A stretch of 64,000 bases of DNA, from NCBI RefSeq assembly GCF_008704995.1, contig NZ_CP023747.1, positions 372,001 through 436,000 on the forward strand, given 5' to 3'. Below, piece by piece: positions 1-8,632 of this stretch. Position 1 is the stretch's first letter, and each line of letters begins with the position of its first letter. The notes beneath the pieces were generated by a model that had not been told where the DNA came from, searched no databases, and was given only the letters and a program-made list of their open reading frames with translations. The stretch is from Streptomyces nodosus. GTDB lineage: Bacteria; Actinomycetota; Actinomycetes; Streptomycetales; Streptomycetaceae. Made by a program: the position numbers and the translations under genes.

Positions 1-683
1 TTGGCGTCGGTGATTGTATTGAGGGCGACATGGGAGTCAGCGGGCTTGACGTCGTCAGGCAGTTCCACGTTGTCCAGCTTGGTCCGCCCGATGACCTTCT
101 CCTGCTCTTCGATTGACAATGCCTTCCAGGCCGTGAGGTCGTGTAGGTATTTCTGGACGATGACATAACTGCCGCCTGCGAAGTTCCGGTCTTCGTTACC
201 GATGAACACCGATTCGTCCGCGAGTGCGCCCTCCGGATTCTCCGTGCCGTCGACGAAACCGAGCAGATCACGCTCGTCGAAGGACTTAAAACCGTGGACC
301 TCGTCGACCACGGTGGCCGCTCCATGGAGGCGTTCGCCGATCAGTTGGGCCAGTTCGAAACACAGGTCCATACGGCGGGCCCGCACATGGAAGAGCAGGT
401 CACCAGGGGTAGACGGGGCACAGTGGCGGGAGCCCGCCAACGGGATGAAAGGATGCAGATCGCGAGGGCGCGGCCCGTTGAAGAGCCGGTCCCACGCGGC
501 GGAGCCGATCCCGACCACACAGGTGAGCCCGACATCCGGAGACCGGAAACCGACCGACCTTTTCAGCCCTGGCACGTCTTGGAGCAGGTCACGAACGACG
601 GCCTCACCACCCGGCGCGATGCTGCATACGAGAAATACGGCGGCCTTGGCCGGTGGGGCAAGCACCGACTGCGACTCGACCAC
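1..683 (-). CDS. Dyp-type (dye-decolorizing) heme peroxidase, C-terminus outside window
   Basis: The minus strand reads about 227 residues of a Dyp-type peroxidase, a heme enzyme that uses hydrogen peroxide to oxidise dyes and other aromatics. Diagnostic segments are HCAPSTPGDLLFHVRARR (about residues 87-104) and the family signature GFVDGTENP (142-150), which holds the catalytic distal Asp, followed by GGSYVIVQKYLHDLTAW. The proximal heme-ligand histidine region lies beyond the window edge, so the gene is cut by the window and need not be broken. No ATG fits. The GTG at 683 is chosen because GGGAGG sits 8 bases upstream and a stop lies just before it. No Tat or Sec signal is visible, and nearby genes give no functional link. 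Confidence 0.9.
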   Translation of the reverse strand, partial: MVESQSVLAPPAKAAVFLVCSIAPGGEAVVRDLLQDVPGLKRSVGFRSPDVGLTCVVGIGSAAWDRLFNGPRPRDLHPFIPLAGSRHCAPSTPGDLLFHVRARRMDLCFELAQLIGERLHGAATVVDEVHGFKSFDERDLLGFVDGTENPEGALADESVFIGNEDRNFAGGSYVIVQKYLHDLTAWKALSIEEQEKVIGRTKLDNVELPDDVKPADSHVALNTITDA

Positions 684-1149
684 GGAGTCTGCCTCCCAGT
701 TGTCAGGGCTACGGCATTACACAAAACGTCGCGACGCAGCCGAAATACTAGCTTCCGGTCGACAGCGGCGCCGTTAGCCTCGCGCTTTCCCGAACGGGTT
801 TAAGGGCCGTCCCACAGTCAAGGGTCCGGGTGTTGCGCTCCCGAACTCGTTCCAGAGCCGTCGGTACCTCTTCACTGGTCGCATGAGACCCGAAACGATC
901 CGCAGCTCGGCACTTGGTGCCTTCCTCGATCCCGAGGAAGGCGTGGACTGCTCCAGCTTGTACGGCGAAACCGTCGGTCACGTGCCGCGCCAGACAGCGT
1001 GGGTACGGGCAAGGGGACGATCGGGCGTCACTGATACACCCCGCAGGGAGTGCCTCGACGTCGCAAAAGGCGGGCCCCGTGCTGTTGGCGGGGGCATCGA
1101 CGTGGTCCACGGCGAGATCGGATGGGCGGTGTGCCACGAACGAGGGGTT
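684..1149. other. Gap with no convincing gene
   Basis: No recognisable gene. A minus-strand open frame (748-1137) exists, but it has no family resemblance and runs straight into the transposase remnant beside it. It is more likely debris than a gene. Confidence 0.4.
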
Positions 1150-1487
1150 CGAGAGCCTGGCTATCGTGGGTTTGACGGCAGAGACACCGATAGAGAGGCA
1201 GACCGGTCCGCTCCGCGATCGAGTGGATCTTCGATCGCTTCTTGCCGCGATCGACAGGATTCGGAATTGTCAGCTCCCCCCTTTTTGGCTCGCATGTTCA
1301 CGGAGTCCCTCGCGCACCGCGACCAGTCCAGATCTCCCCGGATGCCGAGTTCGTCCAGCGCCAGGCGATGGAGCTTCGCCCGCACCCGTGCAGCGGAGGT
1401 CTCGGAGAATCGTCTGTGGGCGGTCTGTCACAACGTGCCGAAGACCGACCGCAACTGCCGCCAGGTACATCCCGAGGTGGCGACGAA
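1150..1487 (-). pseudogene. IS5-family transposase remnant (same family as the copy at 31.6-32.5 kb)
   Basis: In shifting minus-strand frames the sequence encodes FVATSGCTWRQL, AKLHRLALDELG, DLDWSRCARDSVNMRAKKGG and then, one frame back, GELTIPNPVDRGKK and ERTGLPLSIG. These match, in the same order, the transposase of the complete element at 31622-32465 but with extra frameshifts, and the last third is missing. Even the A-run plus G6 slippery heptamer used for programmed -1 frameshifting is preserved (near 1280). Its 5' edge runs directly into the DUF3626 frame, so the insertion removed the end of that gene. Confidence 0.8.
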
Positions 1488-1955
1488 GTCGTCGAGGTCG
1501 TCCTGACGATCGGCGAGGGCAAGCTCGATGAGCCCCATGCGGGCCGCAACACCGAAATCCGCGGGTTCAAGGAAACTGTCAGGGTAGCAGAATGTGGTCC
1601 GCGCCAGCGTTTTGGCCGTCAGCCGGAAGTGGGCAGAGCCGAACCGCGGTGCCCCGCTGGCGCGCTTGCGACGGAAGTTCAACGCCCCATAGACCGGCCG
1701 CTCATGAGCGGGCGCTTCGTCGTAGGCCCCGTCGAAGGTCCGGCTCTCCCAGCGCCACCGGTCACCGCCGGGATATGCGGTCAGGCCGCCGTTGCTGGTC
1801 CCCGTGACGAACTGCGAGCGGTAGACACCGTCCTCGGCCATGGCATCCGGGATCGGCTTGCCGTGCAGCAGTCGGTCTGGGGGGAAGTTGAGGGTCACCC
1901 GCAGCGTCGAGTCCACCGGACGGCCCGACGCCAGTTCCGCGACATGGCCAAGGGC
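1488..1955 (-). pseudogene. DUF3626 protein, internal fragment truncated at both ends
   Basis: The frame encodes a clear DUF3626 core: LRVTLNFPPDRL, AEDGVYRSQFVTGTSNGGL, TAYPGGDRWRWE, PVYGALNFRRK, PRFGSAHFRL and FCYPDSFLEPADFGVAAR. The function of DUF3626 is unknown. From memory of the family, roughly the last 100 or more residues are missing: the reading frame passes from DUF3626 sequence into transposase sequence at about 1488. On the 5' side the family sequence starts abruptly at about 1955, next to another IS remnant. It is a relic between two IS scars and is very unlikely to be functional. Confidence 0.75.
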
Positions 1956-2270
1956 CCCTTCCTGTGATGTCTGGGAGGCCGTGGATCTCATCCGCACAGT
2001 GTTCCTCAAGCTGATCAACCACTGGGCCGCCTCGACGGGCCTGGTGGTGGGAGCCGTCGATCACCGCCTGGGACCAGTCCAGCTTCCCGGCGATCCCGGT
2101 GTGCAGCACGAACAGGATGCCCTGCAGTCAACCACGGTCGTCCAGTGGCAGTCGGCCGGGTGGGGCGGACGCCTCTGCCTGACCGGCAGCAACGGCTCGA
2201 TCCGCCCCTACAGGTCATCGGGCACCATCCACGGAGGACCGTCCCGCTTCCCCATGACTCGTTCAACGAG
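1956..2270 (-). pseudogene. Second IS5-type transposase remnant, N-terminal part with internal deletion
   Basis: Read on the minus strand from about 2256, MGKRDGPPWMVPDDL is followed by TAG where the family normally has Trp, then GRIEPLLPV. A frame change gives GILFVLHTGIA-like sequence (about 2115), then a jump to LDWSQAVIDGSHHQARRGG (about 2030-2090). This is the start and the first DDE-region block of an IS5-type transposase of a different subgroup from the remnant at 1150-1487, joined by an internal deletion. At least one nonsense change and two frame disruptions make it non-functional. Confidence 0.65.
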
Positions 2271-2387
2271 CCAGCCAGGAAGGGGATATGGCTACGGTCA
2301 GGCTTTCTATATGGTGCTCTGACTCCCGCAGCCGACGGCCTGGAAAATAGGGTGCGGTCGGCTGAGCCGGGGTGATAAGCAAGCGAC

Positions 2388-3149
2388 GTGACAGAGAGTC
2401 TCGAGTATTCCGCCCTGCTGCAACTGATCGACGAGCGGTCGGCCGCGTTCCGGAGTGCGGTTGCCGCCGCGCCCAGCCTTGACGCGCCGGTGCCGTCCTG
2501 CCCCGAGTGGACGTTGTTCGATCTGGTGCAGCACCTGGGTAGGGGCCAGCGCTGGTGGGCCGCGATCGTCGCGGCCGGCCCGGCCGAGGCTCCGCCGGCC
2601 AAGGATGCCGCAGAGGTGCCGCGCGAGCTCGAGACGCTGCTGGCCTGGTACGCCGAGTCGAACGAACTGCTACTGAGTGCACTGCGCGATGCTGGCCCGG
2701 AGCGCGAGTGCTGGGCGTGGTGGGCCTCCGGCGTGTCGCCGGCGAATGCCTGGGGCGTTGCCCGGCGCCGGGTGCACGAGGTGCTGGTGCACACCTACGA
2801 CGCCCAGCTCGCCGCAGGCGCCGTGCAGCCGATGCCGGCGGACGTCGCGATCGACGGCGTGGCCGAGTTTCTCGACACCTGCAACTCCACCCCGGCGGCC
2901 TGGCCGCACGAGGCCGCCACCATCCACTACCACGCCATCGAGGGCCGCTCCTGGCTCCTCGCGCTGGACGGCACCGGCGCCTGGCCCGCACCCCTCACGG
3001 ACGACGCCGCACCCGCCTCCGCTTCGGCCACGGGCACGGCCGAGCAACTGCTCCTCTTCGTCTGGGGCCGCCTCACGCTGAGCGACCTGAAGATCAAGGG
3101 CGACCAGCAGGTGTTCGAGCAGCTGATCGCCTGGGAGCCCGAGGAGTAG
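2388..3149 (+). CDS. Maleylpyruvate isomerase family, mycothiol-dependent enzyme (DinB-like)
   Basis: This 253-residue protein belongs to the actinobacterial mycothiol-dependent maleylpyruvate isomerase (MDMPI) superfamily, which has a DinB-like four-helix N-terminal domain and a small C-terminal domain. Visible signatures are the N-terminal CPEWTLFDLVQHLGRGQRWW (about residues 44-63), whose His is a metal ligand in the family, VARRRVHEVLVHTYDAQLA in the middle with further candidate His ligands, and a C-terminal GTAEQLLLFVWGRL. Members transfer or isomerise with mycothiol as cofactor, but the substrate of most is unknown. The GTG start at 2388 gives the normal family start. It is intact, stands alone, and is followed after 4 bases by the convergent glutamine synthetase remnant. 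Confidence 0.85.
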   Translation: MTESLEYSALLQLIDERSAAFRSAVAAAPSLDAPVPSCPEWTLFDLVQHLGRGQRWWAAIVAAGPAEAPPAKDAAEVPRELETLLAWYAESNELLLSALRDAGPERECWAWWASGVSPANAWGVARRRVHEVLVHTYDAQLAAGAVQPMPADVAIDGVAEFLDTCNSTPAAWPHEAATIHYHAIEGRSWLLALDGTGAWPAPLTDDAAPASASATGTAEQLLLFVWGRLTLSDLKIKGDQQVFEQLIAWEPEE

Positions 3150-3153
3150 CCTG

Positions 3154-3345
3154 TCAATACCGCCAGCGGACGGCCTCGATGACGTCCGCGTCGGTGAACA
3201 TCGCGAACAGCTCCCGCCTCCGCACGGCGGACGGCCAGTACGGCCTCGTACAGCTCGGGCCCGAGTGCCTCCCGCAGCACTGCCGACTCAGCCACGAGTC
3301 GCTCGCCGATGGGCCGGTACGCATGAGGGCGGCGACGCCACACAG
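3154..3345 (-). pseudogene. Glutamine synthetase family, C-terminal remnant with frameshift
   Basis: On the minus strand one frame gives ESAVLREALGPELYEAVLAVRRAE and the next gives ELFAMFTDADVIEAVRWRY before a TGA at 3154-3156. The ending RWRY is the typical C-terminus of GlnA-like enzymes of Streptomyces. Only about 60 residues remain and they span a frameshift near 3230, so this is the tail of a lost glutamine/gamma-glutamylamide synthetase homologue. The upstream edge lies just before the MarR-like gene. Confidence 0.65.
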
Positions 3346-3402
3346 GTGACCTGCTAATTCCGATACGGTGGGATGCTCGGATAGCAGGGAAGGAAGACTT
3401 GA

Positions 3403-3864
3403 ATGGCAGACGCGGGGGACGCTAGCTCGGCGCGATACCCACTGAGTCCAACGATGATCATGATCCTCCAGGGGCGTTCTTTGGAGGCACAGGTGGAGGA
3501 CTCGCTGAAAGGCATCGGCCTGTCCTTGCGTCGACTTGGCCTCTTGGGGCACCTGCGACAGGACCCAGGCATCTCGTTCAGCGCACTGGCGCGGCGAGCA
3601 GGAATCAAGGTACAGAGCCTGCATCCGATCATCGAAGCGCTGATCTCCGAGGGATACGTCACCACGATCGGCGGTGTTGGGCAGGGCCGCGCAGCGGTCA
3701 TCGAGCTGACGGACCGTGGCGTGAGGATGCTTGAGCGGGCAACGCAGTTGATCGCGGAGCACGACCAAGAGGTGTTCGCGGAGGAAGAGTGGAAGGACCT
3801 GGGTAGGGCGCTTACTCGTCTTGGGGAAGCGTTGTGTCGCGAGCGTAAGGACTCGTCATCGTAG
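3403..3864 (+). CDS. MarR-like winged-helix transcriptional regulator
   Basis: This 153-residue protein has the MarR layout: an N-terminal dimerisation helix, then a winged helix at about residues 45-105 with SFSALARRAGIKVQSLHPII as helix-turn-helix, VTTIGGVGQGRAAVIELTDRG as the wing, and a C-terminal helix pair. GGAAGGAAG lies 7 bases before the ATG at 3403. Codon use is normal for the host. The only neighbours are pseudogenes, so the regulated gene cannot be deduced. MarR proteins usually repress a divergent or adjacent gene, and here that partner may have been lost. Confidence 0.8.
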   Translation: MADAGDASSARYPLSPTMIMILQGRSLEAQVEDSLKGIGLSLRRLGLLGHLRQDPGISFSALARRAGIKVQSLHPIIEALISEGYVTTIGGVGQGRAAVIELTDRGVRMLERATQLIAEHDQEVFAEEEWKDLGRALTRLGEALCRERKDSSS

Positions 3865-4059
3865 GCGTTGAGTGATCGTTCCGGCAGCGACCATCGCGGT
3901 TGGGTTGCTTCCCACCCTTGCCATCGCTTGGAGAATCGGGAAGACCAATGCGGGTTGGATTGGTCATTTTGCCCGTCGTGACAGTGGAAAGCGCGCAAGG
4001 GAGTCAAGGACTCGACGACATCGGTGCCCGTTGTGGGGGCCAGGTCTTCGCAGCGAGCC

Positions 4060-4939
4060 TCAGAGTCTTAGGAGTGGATCGGCAGCTACTGCGGCGAACA
4101 ACATTGCGAGATACACATTTGATGCTACAAACAGTCGCATTGGTCGAGGGGAGGCTGCCGCTCGACTGGCGACGGCCTGAAACCGAAGAGCCTCCCATAC
4201 AAACCATCCCCCACCGGCTACAGCTATCGTTGAATAAATCCAACTCATTCCAGCAATGGGAATGAGGAGAATCGAGGTTATGACGGTCGCCACGGCGTAT
4301 AGGGTTACCCTCTTTGCCACGTATTCGATTTTTCGGATTGCACCGAGCATTGGGACGTTGACACGACGGTAGTCCTCACCGTACTTGACGGACAGAGGCC
4401 AATAATGCGCCGGGGTCCAAAAGAAAATTACAGCAAAAAGCGTTACCGCCGGCCATGACACGGTCCCCGTCACTGCTGCCCAGCCAATGATCACAGGGAA
4501 ACAGCCAGCGATTCCGCCCCACACGATGTTTTGCTCGGTGCGACGCTTGAGGATCATTGTGTACACGACGACATACCATAGAATCGCACAGACGGACAGT
4601 ACTGCGGTCAGGTAATTCACCAGGCAACAGAACCAGATCGTCGAGGAGACCGCCAGGATCCAGGCGAAGACCAGACCAGACCGCGGTGTCACCTCTCCGG
4701 TTACCAAAGGACGGCCAGATGTGCGTTTCATCTGGGCATCCATGTCTCGGTCCAGGTACATATTGAAAGCCGAAGCGCTGCCCGAGCTTGCCGCTCCACC
4801 GATGAGCGTCACCACAACGAGCGACAAATTCAGCAATCACGCCATGAGCCAGAATCATGGTCGGCGCAGTCGCGACAAGCAGGAGCTCCATAACTCGCGA
4901 CTTTGTCAAAACAATGTAGGCGCGAACACGTAGAAACAT
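4060..4939 (-). pseudogene. ctaB: Heme O synthase (protoheme IX farnesyltransferase, CtaB/CyoE), frameshifted
   Basis: From an ATG at 4939 the minus strand encodes RAYIVLTKSRVMELLLVATA, the usual CtaB start. Near 4836-4850 the frame shifts, and the rest follows in another frame: NMYLDRDMD (the NxxxDxxxD prenyl-diphosphate motif), QNIVWGGIAGCFPVIIGWAA and FFWTPAHYWPLSVKYGEDYR, with seven to nine membrane helices, ending at 4060. CtaB adds farnesyl to heme B in the membrane to make heme O for cytochrome oxidase. Base composition is visibly more AT-rich than the surroundings, suggesting transfer from another genus. No oxidase gene is nearby. A single indel could also be an assembly error. Confidence 0.75.
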
Positions 4940-5396
4940 TCTAGATGTAATTGTGACCGACGCGTCGTGGGCGAGGTGGGATGCGAGCAATTTGCCCCGG
5001 TCTTCTACTTCTCGGACCTCCACCGGCACACCGTTCTTAGTCTCTCCGCCGCTCACAACGGCCTGCCTTTCCGGCGTAGGGCAGCAAGCCTCGCGGCTGC
5101 TTCCACATCGGCTCTCGATCTGCGCCACTTGCAGTCTAACTGCAAGCTTGAGGAGTCTTGAACAGGGGTCGGTGATCCGTACCGCTACGGCGGACAAGTA
5201 GAGCGCTGGTACAGGGGCGTTGCCACCACCCAGGCCCCGTCGGGCGTGCGGGACCGGGTACGGCCCCGACGGCTCTCGGCCGACCTCACGGTGGTGATCG
5301 CCGGCGGCGGCGAGGCGATCGCGGATCTGAGTGTCGGTTCTTGTGGATGGCTCATCTGCAATGGTCGGTCGTGAGTGACGAGACATACTGTCCGTC
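4940..5396. other. Gap, nothing recognised
   Basis: No gene seen on either strand. The sequence moves from the AT-richer ctaB segment back to typical high-GC DNA at about 5160. The promoter of the following methyltransferase must lie near its right end. Confidence 0.4.
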
Positions 5397-6185
5397 GTGA
5401 CGACGTATGACCGCATCGGTGCGACGTACCATCACACACGACGACCCGACCACCGGATCGGCCTCAAGATCCACGAGGCGCTCGGCGACGCCGGCACCGT
5501 CATCAACGTCGGTGCTGGTACCGGCTCCTACGAACCGCCGCAAACGGTGCTGGCGGTTGAACCCAGTGCAGTGATGATCGCCCAACGTCCGGCCGGATCC
5601 GCGCGGGCCCTGCAGGCATCCGCGGAGTCGATCCCCATCGCCGACGACTCGGCTGATGCGGCGATGGCCCTGCTGACCGTGCACCACTGGACGAACCTGG
5701 AAGCCGGGATCGGGGAACTCCTCCGGATCGCCCGGCGGCGCGTCCTCATCTTCACGTGGGACCAGGCCATTTTCCGCAGGTTCTGGCTGCTGGACGAGTA
5801 CCTGCCAGAGGTAGCCGCGTTCGACGACACACGCGCCATCCGGATCGACCGGCTGGTCGCGCTGCTCGGAAGCGCCCGCATCGAAAAGGTCCTGATCCCG
5901 CACGACTGCACCGACGGATTCGGTGCTGCCTTCTGGCGCCGACCCGAGGCATACCTCGATCCGGAGGTACGAGCCGGCATGTCGATGCTCGCCCAAACCG
6001 GCGAGGAGGCCCTCCGCCCGGGCCTGACCCGGCTGTCCAACGACCTGTCTTCCGGCCTCTGGCACGAACGCCATGCTGACCTGCTCGACCGCGAAACACT
6101 AGACGTCGGCTACCGACTTCTCGTGACAGACCTCGAGGAGCTTGCGGGCCTCCAGAGCAACCGCGTCAGAGCCCCCGCCCGGTAG
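5397..6185 (+). CDS. Class I SAM-dependent methyltransferase
   Basis: This 262-residue protein has a Rossmann-type methyltransferase core. Motif I is VINVGAGTGSYE (about residues 36-47), the acidic end of strand 2 is VLAVEPS, and SADAAMALLTVHHWTNLEAG (about 88-107) corresponds to the post-II region, followed by LLRIARRRVLIFTWD. The N-terminus YDRIGATYHHTRRPDHRI is typical of UbiE/Methyltransf_11 proteins of Streptomyces. Substrate unknown. The start is the GTG at 5397; the only signal upstream is a weak GA-rich stretch. No operon partners are present. Confidence 0.85.
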   Translation: MTTYDRIGATYHHTRRPDHRIGLKIHEALGDAGTVINVGAGTGSYEPPQTVLAVEPSAVMIAQRPAGSARALQASAESIPIADDSADAAMALLTVHHWTNLEAGIGELLRIARRRVLIFTWDQAIFRRFWLLDEYLPEVAAFDDTRAIRIDRLVALLGSARIEKVLIPHDCTDGFGAAFWRRPEAYLDPEVRAGMSMLAQTGEEALRPGLTRLSNDLSSGLWHERHADLLDRETLDVGYRLLVTDLEELAGLQSNRVRAPAR

Positions 6186-6266
6186 GCGGTGGGCGGCCTT
6201 CGCCACTGCCACCACGTCTCATGGACGGGTGTGAAACGACCCACAGCACGGGCCTGCCCAGCGAGG

Positions 6267-6690
6267 TCACCCCCGGAATTCGAGCAGAGGATCGGTGTCT
6301 GTGAGTCGGCCGGACCTCGGGTGGACGCGGAAGAGGTTGACGGTGCTGCTCGCCTCGTTCGCCACGAACAGCCACCGACCGCTGGAGCGCAGGCACATGC
6401 TCCATGGGGTGACACCCCCGCAGAAGACGCGCTGGACCTCGGTGAGCAGGCCGGTCCTTCGGGCGGCCGAGAAGACGACCAGGGCGTTGTCGCCACGGTT
6501 GGAGGTGTAGACGTACCCGCCGTCGCGGGCGATGACCAGTTCGGCTGCACTGGTGGAGCCGGTGTGATCCGGTGCGTTCGTCGTCAGGAGCAAGCTGGCG
6601 GCCTGTCAGCATCCCATGGCGTACGTCCCAGTCAAGGACCTGGAGTTCTGCGGTCAGCTCGCTCTGACTGCGCCGTGGCGTCGAGACCGC
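6267..6690 (-). pseudogene. Lactonase-family beta-propeller (6-phosphogluconolactonase-like) fragment
   Basis: The minus strand encodes DHTGSTSAAELVIARDGGYV, YTSNRGDNALVVFS, PWSMCLRSSGRWLFVANEAS and FRVHPRSGRLTDT, consecutive blades of a seven-bladed lactonase propeller (Pfam Lactonase). The upstream blade (LQVLDWDVRHG) is in a different frame, joined near 6600, and both gene ends are missing. The family hydrolyses sugar lactones such as 6-phosphogluconolactone. This copy is a relic. Confidence 0.65.
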
Positions 6691-6755
6691 CTGGGGCGAG
6701 CACCCCTCGGAACAGCCCCTCAGCCACCGTGAGATAAGGGCAACCTTCCCTCACT

Positions 6756-6773
6756 GTCTACATTTGCGTAGAC
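6756..6773. promoter_or_regulatory. Dyad GTCTAC-N6-GTAGAC upstream of the EfeO-FetB chimera
   Basis: A perfect 6+6 base inverted repeat 65 bases before the ATG at 6838. A near-identical dyad occurs at 8136-8153. Size and spacing suit a dimeric winged-helix or TetR-like repressor, but the regulator is unknown. Confidence 0.4.
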
Positions 6774-6837
6774 TCCCCTACGGCCTGGCGCGTTGCATGC
6801 CCGCGCCGTCGGCCCGCGTGCGTGAATTGAGGCACCC

Positions 6838-7458
6838 ATGTCCGCCAGACCCCGTCCGCTCACCGTCGCCGGCACCGCGATAGGCGTAGCCCTCACCCTG
6901 TCGGGCCGCACGTGGAAGGCGACGAGCGGGGACGGCGGGGGCACGGTGACGGCATCGAACTCGCAGTGCGAGGTCTCCCGGGCCGAACTCGTCGCGGAAC
7001 TCAAGGCAGGCGACTACGAGATCGCGTGCAAGCCCGGTATGCAAGGCAACGGCATCCGGCAGAAGGTCATGGTCGCCGGGGCCCTCCCCATCACGGCCGG
7101 CGTCCTCCCAGCCGCCGCCTCCGACGCCCTGGTCCCCGGTCTCGTCCAGACCCGCACCGTCGGGCTGGTCACCCTGCCGGGGGCGTTCGTCGGCATGCTC
7201 CTGGGTGGCGCCGACGCGCTCACCGCGGGAGCCGTACAACTCTTCGTCCTCGTTGCCCTCATGGCCGTCCAGGCCCTCGCGGTCGCCGCCACCCTCGAAC
7301 TGGTCGCCCGCTGTCGCCTCACGGCCCCCCGCCGCGGCACCCCACCGGCCATGGATTTTCTTGCGCACGCGACGCGACGGCGCATCGTCCAAAGGCCTCG
7401 TGTCATGACCGCCCGGCGGCTCCGGGCGCCGCTGGCCTCTACTCCGGGAGGGCGCTGA
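6838..7458 (+). pseudogene. Chimeric open frame: EfeO-type cupredoxin fused to the C-terminus of a FetB-type (UPF0014) permease
   Basis: The 206-residue frame is open but made of two deletion-joined genes. Residues 1-75 resemble the start of EfeO, the periplasmic iron-uptake protein: a signal-like N-terminus, TVTASNSQCEVSRAE, a missing stretch of about 45 residues, then LKAGDYEIACKPGMQGNGI (end of the cupredoxin domain). From about residue 85 it becomes the C-terminal half of the UPF0014/FetB ABC permease (iron export): VQTRTVGLVTLPGAFVGMLL, GAVQLFVLVALMAVQA and LELVARCRL. The last 40 residues are unrelated. Neither half is complete enough for its normal job. Its stop overlaps the next ATG (ATGA). 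Confidence 0.6.
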
Positions 7459-8060
7459 TGTACGAAAGCCGCAGGCCCGAAGCCGACATGGTCGAACAGG
7501 CAGCGCCACAAGCCGAACGCGCCCTTACCTGGTTGACCGGCCGTGACGAGGCCGAACAAGCCTTCCGTGCCCCGTTGGATGGGCTGCCGAGCGAACGCGA
7601 CGATCGCATGGCACGGATGGGCGACATACTTCAGGCCACCGCGCTCGGGCTCGGACTGCGGGCAGCCGCAGTGTGGGCAAGGGTTCCCGAACACCTCGTC
7701 CAGAAGTGGCTGGCGCAGGACAAGGACTTCGCCGCCGCCGTTCAGGCAGCCGCAACCCTGGCCGCAGCACACGGATTTGAGCCCGGCGGCGCAACAACAC
7801 CAGCAGTGATCCGTGTCGTGATCCTTGCCATGAGCAGGGGCCACTCCTGGGAGGAGGCCACCCAGATCGCTGGCATCGGAAGCTCGAAACTCCGTCAGAT
7901 GTGGCGGTCGTCTGCCGCGCTGGTGGCGCTGGTGGACGCTGCGCGGCGTGCAAGGCCACGCAGGCCCAAGACATACGTACCGCCGTCCTACCGGCCCGGC
8001 AAGCCCGGACGCGCTGCTTCGTCCAACAGGTACAGGCTCGTGCAGCGCGATGAGACTTGA
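7458..8060 (+). CDS. Hypothetical protein with two helix-turn-helix-like repeats
   Basis: This 200-residue protein starts at the ATG at 7458, 6 bases after GGGAGG and overlapping the previous frame by ATGA. I do not recognise a named family. Two stretches look like helix-turn-helix units: ALGLGLRAAAVWARVPEHLV (about residues 60-80) and SWEEATQIAGIGSSKLRQMW (about 133-152). The C-terminus is basic and proline-rich. This resembles small DNA-binding proteins found with Streptomyces mobile DNA, but that is inference. A dyad like that at 6756 lies 75 bases after the stop. Confidence 0.55.
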   Translation: MYESRRPEADMVEQAAPQAERALTWLTGRDEAEQAFRAPLDGLPSERDDRMARMGDILQATALGLGLRAAAVWARVPEHLVQKWLAQDKDFAAAVQAAATLAAAHGFEPGGATTPAVIRVVILAMSRGHSWEEATQIAGIGSSKLRQMWRSSAALVALVDAARRARPRRPKTYVPPSYRPGKPGRAASSNRYRLVQRDET

Positions 8061-8135
8061 GGCGCAGATCTCCGCGGCGGCGCCTACGGGCTCTGCCCGC
8101 GGGGAAGGCTGCTCGACCGCCCACCCCTCCCCATT

Positions 8136-8153
8136 GTCCACAATTACGTAGAC
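8136..8153. promoter_or_regulatory. Second dyad GTCCAC-N6-GTAGAC
   Basis: Differs at one arm position from the dyad at 6756-6773 and has the same 6-base spacer. Flanking bases also match (both sit in a TGTCYACA context). The two copies bracket the 6838-8060 module. Confidence 0.35.
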
Positions 8154-8342
8154 GCATCGGGTGCCGCGGGGCGCGGGCGCTGCACCACCCCGATCCTCCA
8201 GACCAGCGTCCCGGCACGTGGCGCGTGAGCCGGCTCTGCTTCCGGGCTCCGGTGCGCGCTCGGCCTTCTCTCCCCGAGCCCGCACCGGTGCGTCCACGCC
8301 CACGCCGTCCGCGGCTGCTCGAACCGGTTGATGGGGTCAGTG

Positions 8343-8545
8343 ACGGCATGCTGCGGCAGGAGGCCGTGGGCGAAGGTTCACGGCTGACGGACCGGCAGGT
8401 CCTGCAACGCCTGGCTGACGAGGCGGGGTTCGAAGCAGTGTCGCTGCCGACCACGCACGACTACGTCTGCAAGCGGCGGCCCCAGATCCAAGCAGAGCCG
8501 GCCTGGAAGCTGCAAAGGGTGGATGACCATGATCTCGGCCTGTGA
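8343..8545 (+). pseudogene. IS21-family IstA transposase fragment
   Basis: About 65 residues (SRLTDRQVLQRLADEAGFEA, then THDYVCKRRPQIQAE) resemble the N-terminal helix-turn-helix segment of IstA transposases, which continue with YSTVRDYVRRRRPQI-like sequence. The rest of istA is absent and the frame ends at 8545. It is a decayed insertion-sequence scrap. An IstB fragment exists at 33.8-34.2 kb, but the two are far apart. Confidence 0.5.
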
Positions 8546-8632
8546 CCGACGGCCCGCGGGCGTCAGCGGTCGCTCGCGCCCAGGCCATGACGTCCACCGC
8601 GGCTAGGAAGCCGACATGCTCACCAGGTGCTG

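Noticed and set aside
748..1137. Minus-strand open frame as a gene
   Set aside because: No family resemblance, no ribosome site, and continuous with transposase debris.
3872..4265. Short plus-strand open frames after the MarR-like gene
   Set aside because: They overlap the end of the ctaB pseudogene in antisense and show no recognisable domain.
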